Assembly (NCBI GenBank): GCA_900541575.1
Contig: UQKO01000006.1
Coordinates: forward strand, 18,088 to 82,087
Reading direction: 5' to 3'
DNA length: 64,000 nucleotides
Source of the DNA: an uncultured Prevotella sp.
GTDB taxonomy: Bacteria; Bacteroidota; Bacteroidia; Bacteroidales; Bacteroidaceae
Positions 1-6,472 of the stretch are shown piece by piece; position 1 is the stretch's first letter, and each line of letters starts with the position of its first letter. The notes under the pieces were generated by a model. It was given only the letters and a program-made list of their open reading frames with translations. It did not search any database and was not told where the DNA came from. The translations under genes and the position numbers were made by a program.

Positions 1-782
1 TCGGCCGTGGCAATGTAGTATTGATATGGACGTACGTACTTGGCAAATTCATCATCGGTGCGGCTCACGCGCATCACGTTGTAGGGTAGGCTCGCAAAAT
101 TGGCCATGGCACTATCGCTCTGTTGCTTCAGCCAGTTGGCACCTACAATGCCGATAATGTTGCGATTGGTCTTCACCATATCGAGCACGGACTGATTGGT
201 CTTACCCTCGGAGGCGAACACATTGCCTTGAAGATCGTGTCCGTTGCAGAGTGAGTCTTTCATGAAGCGCACGGTGCTTGATCCAGAGTTGTCGAACACG
301 AGGCTGAGTTCGCCTGTCTGTGCATGGTGTTTAAGCTGTTCCCAGCGAGTAATCTTTCCCGTTACAATGCCTTTTATCTCGTCGAGCGTGATGAGGGAGT
401 CGCGGTTGGCCTTGTTGACCACGAGTGCAATGGCATCGGAGGCAATGAGTGCTTGTGTGGCATCTAGGCGATGTGAGCGGATGATGTTGCGCTCATTGTC
501 GGAAAGCTTACGTGTTACAATAATGCAGCGTACGCTATCGTTGACGAGCATTCGGATAGCTTGATCTTCGCTGACGTAGTGTGGCTTCATATTCGCTTCG
601 GGGTAGGCCATTCCGTAGCTCTGTACGATGTTGTCCATAATGGGTTGGAAGGTCTCATCGATGGCTACCTTTACATCATATTCCTGCATCCAATTGGAAT
701 TTCCCTTCTTGTTGCTTTTACAAGCAGTGAGGAAGAGGGTGCAGCAGAAAGCGATGGAGAAGAAATAGAAAATGCGTTTCAT
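1..782 (-). CDS. PstS-like phosphate/anion-binding lipoprotein (3' end off window)
   Basis: The reading frame begins at the ATG at 780-782 and stays open to base 1, so the C-terminus lies outside the window. The protein starts with a lipoprotein signal (MKRIFYFF...LFLTAC, lipid Cys about residue 21). It then resembles periplasmic PstS-type substrate-binding proteins, including an SGSSTVRF segment typical of the anion-binding loop. It lies directly downstream of tonB on the same strand; a PstS-like protein next to exbBD-tonB is a recurring Bacteroidetes arrangement. A terminator and its own promoter separate it from tonB. Whether it binds phosphate for transport or has a sensing role cannot be told from sequence. 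Confidence 0.8.
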   Translation of the reverse strand, partial: MKRIFYFFSIAFCCTLFLTACKSNKKGNSNWMQEYDVKVAIDETFQPIMDNIVQSYGMAYPEANMKPHYVSEDQAIRMLVNDSVRCIIVTRKLSDNERNIIRSHRLDATQALIASDAIALVVNKANRDSLITLDEIKGIVTGKITRWEQLKHHAQTGELSLVFDNSGSSTVRFMKDSLCNGHDLQGNVFASEGKTNQSVLDMVKTNRNIIGIVGANWLKQQSDSAMANFASLPYNVMRVSRTDDEFAKYVRPYQYYIATA

Positions 783-835
783 TGTGTGATGTTTATTGTG
801 CACAAATGTGTTAGCTATAAATATAAATATGAGTG

Positions 836-843
836 CAAAGGTA
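836..843 (-). promoter_or_regulatory. Bacteroidetes promoter of the PstS-like gene
   Basis: Minus-strand -7 element TACCTTTG with a TTTG -33 element at 864-867, about 20 bp upstream. It lies 54 bp before the start codon of the PstS-like gene. Confidence 0.6.
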
Positions 844-877
844 TGCAAGCCTTTGAAATGCGCCAAATAAAAAGTCT

Positions 878-917
878 AAAAAAGCGAGCAACAACTCTGA
901 AGAATTGCTGCTCGCTT
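878..917 (-). terminator. Rho-independent terminator of the exbBD-tonB operon
   Basis: Stem of about 13 bp, AAGCGAGCAGCAA pairing with TTGTTGCTCGCTT, followed by a T-run on the minus strand. It sits about 50 bp after the tonB stop codon. Confidence 0.75.
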
Positions 918-965
918 AATATGTGCGAATCTGTTGCTACTTGTGTAGCAATGCAGAATGCTAGC

Positions 966-1826
966 TTACTGTATACGGAAGCGGATAGGCAGACGGAACC
1001 ATACAGGAACCGGATGACCTTGCTGCTTAGCGGGAACGAAGCGGTGAAGCTTACGTACCACGGCTGCCGCGGCTTGGTCGCACTCCTTAGAGAGTGACTT
1101 CTCTACCTTCACAGCGCTTACCGAACCATCTACGTCTACCTTGAAACGGAGCACTACAGTACCCTGCAGTTCTTGTTCCTGTGCGATAGCCGGGTAAACG
1201 AGGTTTTTGCTAACGAATGAAAGCAATGCTGCCTCGCCACCAGGATAGGTAGCCGGAACTTCTACGATGGCATTATCTACAACTTCGGGTTCCTTGGGTG
1301 GAACGGTTGTACCGCCAGCCTGCTGGTTTTCCTTCAAGTCGTCGATGTTGATACCCTTGTTGGGGTCGCCACCGTTGTCATAGTCTTGAGAAGAAATAGC
1401 GAACTTGTTCTTGGTAACCTCATCCTGAGTCTTGAGCTCTTTGGAGTGGTCTACCTTGTCGTCTTCTACGATCTTAGGCACGGTGAACTGGATAGATGAC
1501 TTCACGGCCACCTTTTCCAATGGCTTCTCGTATTCGAGTTCGGGTTCTTTCTTCTTCTCTTCCTTCTTGGGTTCTTCTTTCTTGAGTTCCTGAAGTTCGG
1601 TTACTTCTTCAGTAGCCATATCCTTGTTCTTTGCCAATGCTGCCTCTACTGCCGATTTGGCAATGAGTGCTGCGGCTACAGCAGCAAGGATAATTACGAC
1701 GATGATAATTGCACGGAGTTGGAACTTACCTTTGTTGGCGCGGTTACGATAAGCTCCGTACTCTTTGTTACGTCCTTCGAAGACCAGATCACACCATTGT
1801 CTGGATGCTAAATCTATTTTAGACAT
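966..1826 (-). CDS. tonB: TonB family energy transducer
   Basis: A 286-aa protein that couples inner-membrane proton motive force to outer-membrane TonB-dependent receptors. A cytoplasmic N-terminus of about 38 residues precedes one membrane helix (about 39-60). A long periplasmic linker rich in Lys, Glu and Pro follows (about 75-195), and the last 80 residues form the TonB C-terminal domain (YPGGEAALLSFV..., ending FRLPIRFRIQ). It is the last gene of the exbB-exbD-exbD-tonB cluster, 25-30 bp after the second exbD, and is followed by a strong terminator. Bacteroidetes have several TonB paralogues; the complete adjacent motor suggests this is a principal system. Confidence 0.9.
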   Translation of the reverse strand: MSKIDLASRQWCDLVFEGRNKEYGAYRNRANKGKFQLRAIIIVVIILAAVAAALIAKSAVEAALAKNKDMATEEVTELQELKKEEPKKEEKKKEPELEYEKPLEKVAVKSSIQFTVPKIVEDDKVDHSKELKTQDEVTKNKFAISSQDYDNGGDPNKGINIDDLKENQQAGGTTVPPKEPEVVDNAIVEVPATYPGGEAALLSFVSKNLVYPAIAQEQELQGTVVLRFKVDVDGSVSAVKVEKSLSKECDQAAAAVVRKLHRFVPAKQQGHPVPVWFRLPIRFRIQ

Positions 1827-1851
1827 ACTATTAATACTTCACTTATTGTTA

Positions 1852-2496
1852 TTACTGCGCAGTGCCGTTCTTCAGAGCGTCAATCTTTGCTCTGTCGCCT
1901 TCTGCAAATTTATCAATCACATAGCGTCCGACGCTGCAGATCTGCATTTCGTCAAGCACTTGGATCAGGTTGTCGTAAGTAGCCTTGTCAGAAGCCTTGA
2001 TGATTACACTCGGGGTGTATTCGGCATTCTTGATCTTATTGAGGTCTTCCTTGTACTGAGCCTTTTGCTTTTGTTCTTGCTGAACGTTAGATGTCTGCAT
2101 GCGGGCGTACTTAGCTTTCAGTGCCTCTACGGCCTTTACAGCTTGCGGGTTGCTTTCGAGAAGCATTTTGCGAATGCCGTTTTTGCCATAGGTGGTCTGG
2201 AAAAGCTTACCTTCATTGGGAATGTCGGTACCGCCAGTGGGTTTACCCTTGAAGTAGTAGAGCGTATTGTTCTCATCGATGAGAATGGTGATAGCCTTAG
2301 AGGCTGCTACCTGGCTCTGATTTTCTTCTTTGATGTCTTCCTTATCCGAAGGCATGGAGATTTCCATGGTCTGCGGCTTGAGAAGAGTGGTACAAAGCAT
2401 GAAGAAAGTCACGAGCAACATGATCATATCCACCATCGGCGTGAAGTCCACGCGCGAGCTCATCTTCTTTTGTTTACTTCCTCCTAATTTTGCCAT
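1852..2496 (-). CDS. exbD: ExbD/TolR biopolymer transport protein (second copy)
   Basis: An ExbD-type proton-channel subunit. It has the N-terminal signature VDFTPMVDMIMLLVTFFM with the membrane Asp that carries protons, one transmembrane helix and a periplasmic domain of about 170 residues. I chose the ATG at 2496 (MAKLGGSKQ); the frame can extend 9 bases upstream only with a TTG. It follows the first exbD by a few bases, so the two are almost certainly co-transcribed. Its periplasmic domain diverges from the neighbour, suggesting a hetero-oligomeric ExbD pair rather than recent duplication. Confidence 0.9.
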   Translation of the reverse strand: MAKLGGSKQKKMSSRVDFTPMVDMIMLLVTFFMLCTTLLKPQTMEISMPSDKEDIKEENQSQVAASKAITILIDENNTLYYFKGKPTGGTDIPNEGKLFQTTYGKNGIRKMLLESNPQAVKAVEALKAKYARMQTSNVQQEQKQKAQYKEDLNKIKNAEYTPSVIIKASDKATYDNLIQVLDEMQICSVGRYVIDKFAEGDRAKIDALKNGTAQ

Positions 2497-2508
2497 AATG
2501 TTCAAATT

Positions 2509-3120
2509 TTAGTTTTCTACGCCTTTGAGTGAGGTAATCAGATTGTAACGATTTTCCTCAACCTCGCGTAGAGAATCCATAACTCTTTTAATTACAGCGT
2601 AGGAAGTAGACTTATCAGCCTTGATTGCAATACGCATATTCTCGCCACACGCTTCACGTGCTGTGCTTACCCAGGTCTTCAGCTCATTGTTTACGCTGTC
2701 GCAAGGAATACCAGCTTGTTGGCTCTTGGTGAGGTACTCATTCTTGATATCTCCTTGTTTCAGCCACGCGCTAACGAGGTTGAGAGGAGTACCGAATGTA
2801 GGAGCCTGCGCAAATTCCTTCACTTCCTGCGGCGAAAGGCTCAACTTGCCAGCCTCGTTCATCGCATCAGCGAGTTTGGTGAGGCCTTCAGGAGAGTCCA
2901 TGGTCATGAATACCTTGCCGTTCTTCTCAACGAAGATGGTGAGCAAGTTGGTAGAAGGAATCTTGATTTCAGATACCGAACCAGGTGTTACCACCTTGAT
3001 GGGTTCTTCCTTAACGAAAGTTGCAGTCAACATAAAGAAGGTAAGCAGCAGGACCATGACATCGCTCATAGGCGTCATGTCTATGAACGTATCTTGTTTT
3101 TTAATTTTAAAACGTCCCAT
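2509..3120 (-). CDS. exbD: ExbD/TolR biopolymer transport protein (first copy)
   Basis: A 203-aa ExbD family protein. The N-terminus MGRFKIKKQDTFIDMTPMSD leads into a single membrane helix (about 18-37) containing the conserved Asp, followed by a periplasmic domain. It pairs with ExbB to form the proton-driven motor for TonB. Its start lies 24 bp after the exbB stop, and the next exbD begins about a dozen bases after its own stop, so the four genes form one tight operon. Confidence 0.9.
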   Translation of the reverse strand: MGRFKIKKQDTFIDMTPMSDVMVLLLTFFMLTATFVKEEPIKVVTPGSVSEIKIPSTNLLTIFVEKNGKVFMTMDSPEGLTKLADAMNEAGKLSLSPQEVKEFAQAPTFGTPLNLVSAWLKQGDIKNEYLTKSQQAGIPCDSVNNELKTWVSTAREACGENMRIAIKADKSTSYAVIKRVMDSLREVEENRYNLITSLKGVEN

Positions 3121-3143
3121 GTCTTAAATACCTTTTTATGCTA

Positions 3144-4010
3144 TTAGTGAGTTGCAGAGAATGTTTCTACGATAGTGAAACCAACTTCGTCGAGGCTGAA
3201 AGTCAAGCGGTCGATCTTGTTAGTGTAGTAGTTGTAAGTGATAACGGCGAGTGCACCAGTTGCAATACCAGAGGCAGTATTTACAAGTGCCTCAGAGATA
3301 CCTACTGAAAGTGCTGAAGAGTCAGCGCCACCTTCGCCTGCACCCATGGCAGAGAATGACTTAATCATACCGAGCACAGTACCGAACAGACCCATCAAAG
3401 TACCGAGGGTTACGATAGTACCGATGATAGGAAGATTTTCCTGCATCATAGGCATTTCGAGAGCGGTAGCTTCTTCAAGTTCCTTCTGGATTGAGAGCAC
3501 CTTCTGTTCCTTAGTCAGAGTAGTGTTCTCTTCCATTTCCTTGTACTTGCGGAGAGTAGCACCTACTACGTTAGCTACAGAACCACGCTGCTTGTCGCAG
3601 AGCTGCTGAGCCTTTGCGAGGTCGTTCTGCTTGAGAGCTACCTTGATGTCGGCAACGAACTTAGTCAAGCTTGTGCGGCCGTAAGCATTGCGGATAGCGA
3701 AGAAACGCTCGATAGCGAGAGCTACTACGGTTACGAACAAAGTCCAAATGATAGGCACAACGAAACCACCTTTGTATACTGTACCGAGGATACCTGCGGG
3801 CTCGTAAGTGTTTTCTGAAAGGAATGAGAACATTGCTGTATCACCTTCAGTTCCCTTGAAGTTGCTCAGGTTACCTGCACCGAAGAGGTAGAGTGCCAAA
3901 GCGATGAAGAAACATACGATAATTACGGCGAAACCTGACTTGATGCCGGTAAAGCCCTTTGATTGTTTTTTGGGTGCACCCTTGGGTGCGCTAGCATTTG
4001 TAGTTGCCAT
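3144..4010 (-). CDS. exbB: ExbB/TolQ/MotA proton channel protein
   Basis: A 288-aa inner-membrane protein and first gene of the TonB-motor operon. An extra N-terminal helix (about 27-46) is followed by the ExbB core: a helix near 80-103, a long cytoplasmic region, then the conserved helix pair. The pair contains the LPIIGTIVTLGTLMGLFGTV stretch (about 194-213) and a following ALAVITYNYYT helix near 250. ExbB pentamers enclose the ExbD helices and conduct protons. The family is known to be longer than enterobacterial ExbB in Bacteroidetes, as here. Confidence 0.9.
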   Translation of the reverse strand: MATTNASAPKGAPKKQSKGFTGIKSGFAVIIVCFFIALALYLFGAGNLSNFKGTEGDTAMFSFLSENTYEPAGILGTVYKGGFVVPIIWTLFVTVVALAIERFFAIRNAYGRTSLTKFVADIKVALKQNDLAKAQQLCDKQRGSVANVVGATLRKYKEMEENTTLTKEQKVLSIQKELEEATALEMPMMQENLPIIGTIVTLGTLMGLFGTVLGMIKSFSAMGAGEGGADSSALSVGISEALVNTASGIATGALAVITYNYYTNKIDRLTFSLDEVGFTIVETFSATH

Positions 4011-4108
4011 TGCTGTTAAAATTAAATGTTTGTAGATTTTTAGTTGAATTGATTTCAGTTATTTGGTTTTTGCCATATTTGTGTTGCATACGGCACAATA
4101 TTTCGTGG

Positions 4109-4116
4109 CAAAGATA
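4109..4116 (-). promoter_or_regulatory. Promoter of the exbBD-tonB operon
   Basis: Minus-strand -7 element TATCTTTG with a TTGTTGC -33-like match near 4131-4137. It lies about 100 bp upstream of exbB, leaving an untranslated leader of roughly 90 nt. Confidence 0.6.
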
Positions 4117-4239
4117 ATACTTAAAAATGCAACAATGGCTTTTTTGTTTCCTTTTTTTTAAGAAAATCGTGTGTTGAGAGTTTTTTTGGCTTTTCGTTGT
4201 ATGCCAAGGGGGGACGTTTCTCTTGTGAATTACAATAAC

Positions 4240-4273
4240 AAAGGACTGCAATGGTGTGGTTGCAGTCCTTTTG
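4240..4273. terminator. Bidirectional terminator after the MORN gene/DGR remnant
   Basis: Perfect 12-bp stem AAAGGACTGCAA / TTGCAGTCCTTT with an 8-nt loop and T-rich flanks. It separates the exbB promoter region from the converging end of the DGR remnant transcript. Confidence 0.7.
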
Positions 4274-4358
4274 TTAAGATATGGTTAATAGGAAAGATTC
4301 GTTTAGTCTTGTGCCTATATTGGGGCGAGGCGTCCCTGCGTTAATAGTCACCATTTCA

Positions 4359-4843
4359 TTAAATCTCTTCAGAGAAGGAACCATCCGAGTTGTACCATAT
4401 CCCTTTGTAGGGATTGCCTTCCTTGAATGTGCCCTTGAAATAGGAGCCATCTTTTAGCGTATAAGTGCCTTGGTCGTAGTAGCCTTTGTTGAAAGTCCCT
4501 TTATACACATCACCATTGTCGAATTTCAGCGTGGCATTGCCCGTTTGGTCATCGCATAGACCATCTGTAAAACAACCAGAGTAGGTGGCGGCTGGAATGC
4601 TGCCATACTTCTCAAATTTTGCCGTGCCATAGCCTTGGGGTAGGGCGCCTATGGTGTCGACTATGCTGCCGGTAAAGGCATAGTTTCGCATATTTTTGGG
4701 GCCATGGTTTACTGATACCATCAAGTTTGTTACCGATTTTTCGGCATCAATCACTGTTACAGAATCACTGTTACAGAATCACTACTAACAGAATCACTAT
4801 CAGAAAGAGCTGATGATGCAGTTGGGGCTTCAGTTTGTTGCAT
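4359..4843 (-). pseudogene. MORN-repeat protein, frameshifted by a 14-bp tandem duplication
   Basis: The intact downstream part (4359-4754, 131 codons, only a GTG as possible start) has MORN-like repeats: GDVYKGTFNKGYYDQGTY, GSYFKGTFKEGNPYKGIW. An ATG at 4843 opens a Ser/Asp-rich N-terminus (MQQTEAPTASSALSDSDSVS) that runs into a stop because a 14-bp unit is present twice at 4751-4778. Removing one copy joins both halves in frame (DSVTVIDAEKSV). MORN proteins in Bacteroidales have no single known role. The 5' end overlaps the truncated RT, so the true N-terminus may have been lost in a deletion. Confidence 0.6.
4751..4778. repeat. 14-bp perfect tandem duplication
   Basis: TCACTGTTACAGAA occurs twice in direct succession, followed by imperfect partial copies to about 4803. 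The length is not a multiple of three, so copy number sets the reading frame of the MORN gene. Confidence 0.9.
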
Positions 4844-4967
4844 CAAAGTTCTTGGTAAACTCGAGCACCTCTTTTTTGCATGCTTTTCCGAGTTTGGCTT
4901 TAGTATAAGCTAAATACAGATTGTCAAGGCTGGCTATCTGTTCTGTCTGGTTGCCTTTGCGTTTCAT
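4830..4967 (-). pseudogene. Truncated DGR reverse transcriptase (N-terminal 45 codons)
   Basis: The frame starts MKRKGNQTEQIASLDNLYLA and continues YTKAKLGKACKKEVLEFTKN before a stop at 4830. This matches the conserved N-terminus of reverse transcriptases in diversity-generating retroelements (MKR-GN-LxxxIxxxxNLxxAxxKAxxGK). The palm domain with its catalytic YxDD-type motif is absent, as is every other RT block. The start overlaps the end of the upstream HRDC gene by 44 bp, typical of a coupled RT gene. The break falls where the MORN frame begins, suggesting a deletion joined the two. Assignment is by remembered family pattern, not by a search. Confidence 0.65.
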
Positions 4968-5424
4968 CGTTTGTGCGGTCTGTACCAAATTGGCAAAAAT
5001 AACTGCCGTATTTTTCGATTTTCTTTTGCCCTATGCCAGGTATGCTCTTTAGCGTGTCGGGGGTGATTGTTGCCAGTTTGGCCACCTCAGCCAATTCTGC
5101 GTCAGTAAATACAGCGTAGGCTGGCACAGTCTCTTTTTCGGCAATAGCTTTGCGTAGCTTACGTAGAGCCGCAAACCTTTCGAAAATGTCGGGTGGCAGT
5201 ATTTCGCGGTAATCAATCTTTTGCCCTTTTGAGAAATTGTTAGCCTCTGTAGTCTTAGTAGCAGTTTCAAGATATACAATACAAAAAGTCCACACGCTGT
5301 TTCCTCCTAAGTTTGCCAATTCCTTTTTGATGTCTACCACTTTGTTGGCACGCAGAAAGTGGTTTAGTTCTTCGGTTTGCTCCTCATTGGGTTGCAAAGG
5401 TAGTGTAAATACTTTGATTTGCAT
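4924..5424 (-). CDS. HRDC-domain DGR accessory protein
   Basis: About 166 aa from the ATG at 5424 (MQIKVFTLPLQPNEEQTEEL); an upstream extension in the same frame has a poorer start. The N-terminal part (IKVFTLPL...LNHFLRANKVV...WTFCIVYLE) matches the small proteins that accompany DGR reverse transcriptases in Bacteroidetes. The C-terminal part (about 85-150: FAALRKLRKAIAEKETVPAY...SIPGIGQKKIEKYG) is an HRDC nucleic-acid-binding domain. It lies between the target gene and the RT remnant in the standard DGR order. With RT gone it probably has no partner here unless another DGR in the genome supplies one. Confidence 0.75.
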   Translation of the reverse strand: MQIKVFTLPLQPNEEQTEELNHFLRANKVVDIKKELANLGGNSVWTFCIVYLETATKTTEANNFSKGQKIDYREILPPDIFERFAALRKLRKAIAEKETVPAYAVFTDAELAEVAKLATITPDTLKSIPGIGQKKIEKYGSYFCQFGTDRTNDETQRQPDRTDSQP

Positions 5425-5566
5425 AAGTTTCAATTTTTCTTCGACCGCCACAGGCGGTATCTATTTATCGCTTGAAGCATAAACACGATATCGTCGGCTC
5501 CTCCCATCGCCTCATTTTGTCGCGTTTTTTGCTCCAAGCTCTTTTCTTTACAAGGATATTATAACT

Positions 5567-5695
5567 GGGAGAGGACGATGCGGAATCCGAGATTGTCGTA
5601 GCGGAAGTCGGGCGCGATGTAGTTACGGATCGCCGAGCGGCAGTACCTATCGAAGGTTCGCCAGCTGCCACCGCGATGCACGCGGCAAGATCCAC
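5567..5695 (-). other. Variable-repeat-like 3' end of the DGR target gene
   Basis: Codons from [11 protein letters not shown] to LGFRIV carry scattered R, T, F, Y, I, H and D at positions where DGR templates usually encode Asn (AAC/AAT), for example TTC, TAC, ATC and CAT. The constant framework RGGSW / LGFR is kept. This is what adenine-directed mutagenesis produces. No matching template repeat was seen in the flanking kilobases. Confidence 0.6.
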
Positions 5696-5819
5696 TGCTA
5701 GGTCCCGTCGGGTCGGTTTGTGAGTAAGAACTATATGAGCCATACCAGTCGCTGCACCATTCATACACGTTGCCGATCATATCGTACAGGCCGAGTTCGT
5801 TGGCTTGCTTGGTGCCGAC

Positions 5820-5826
5820 GGGGGGG
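5820..5826. repeat. G7 homopolymer at the frameshift point of the DGR target gene
   Basis: Seven G on the plus strand. The downstream half of the target protein reads in frame only with eight (or five). Confidence 0.85.
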
Positions 5827-6170
5827 TGCGGTTGCCGCTGTTGTCGTTATACCATGCCACGTCACTAATGTAGTTGCTACCGCTGTATTTGTAGTGGCGG
5901 CTGTAGTTGCCACCGCGCGCAGCAAACTCCCATTCAGCCTCGGTGGGCAGACGGAAGTTGCGACCTGTGTAGCTGTTAAGGCGATTGATAAATGTTTGGC
6001 AGTCGTTCCAACTCACTTGTTCTACTGGCAGATTGTCACCTTTGAAATAGGATGGATTGCTGCCCATGACGGCTCGCCAGAGGGCTTGCGTCACCTCATA
6101 TTTGCAAATGTAGTAGCTGCTGAGGGTGGGCTTTTCGCTGCCATAAGCTTCACTCCCTTGCTCACTTGTG

Positions 6171-6179
6171 CCCCCCCCC
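6171..6179. repeat. C9 homopolymer within the DGR target gene
   Basis: Nine C on the plus strand encode Gly-Gly-Gly (TMGGGTSE) on the minus strand. Slippage here would shift the frame early in the SUMF1 domain. Confidence 0.85.
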
Positions 6180-6472
6180 ATGGTGAAGGTGCCGCCTGAC
6201 ACATATACCATGTTGTTGATGAGTTTGTTGATTTCAGCCGACAAACCCGTGGTGCTGCTTGAGAGGCTTGTGTTGTTGCGTCGTGGTGCGGGTTTAGCTT
6301 TTGGCTTAGCTACGGGCTTTTGGTGTGGATTTGGCTTCGGTTTGCCCACCGCTGGTTTCGGCTTGTTGCGCGTAATGGTGGTTTGCGCTGCCATGCCGAT
6401 GGGGCAGAGCATGATGAGCAGAGCGAAAATAAGGTGCTTAGGGTTCATGATGTATGATGTGTGCTAGCTTGA

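Larger units (their letters stand above)
5559..6448 (-). pseudogene. DGR target protein, secreted SUMF1/FGE (C-type-lectin fold), frameshifted
   Basis: A signal peptide (MNPKHLIFALLIMLCPIGMA) and Lys/Pro linker precede a SUMF1/FGE-sulfatase-type domain: MVYVSGGTFTMGGG, KYEVTQALWRAVMGSNPS, NFRLPTEAEWEFAARGG. The frame breaks at a G7 tract (5820-5826, plus-strand view). One added base continues it as [28 protein letters not shown], with a C-terminal RGGSW...[10 protein letters not shown] typical of DGR-diversified CLec proteins. A G9 tract at 6171-6179 lies in frame near the domain start. It may be a true pseudogene, phase-variable, or a homopolymer sequencing error. DGR target proteins of this fold are usually surface ligand binders. 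Confidence 0.8.

Noticed and set aside
1765..2487. Long plus-strand frame opposite exbD and tonB
   Set aside because: Shadow of the strongly biased codon use of the real minus-strand exbD and tonB genes.
4830..4967. RT fragment as part of a group II intron
   Set aside because: The HRDC partner, the SUMF1 target and the MKRKGN start fit a DGR; no intron domain V-like RNA was seen nearby.
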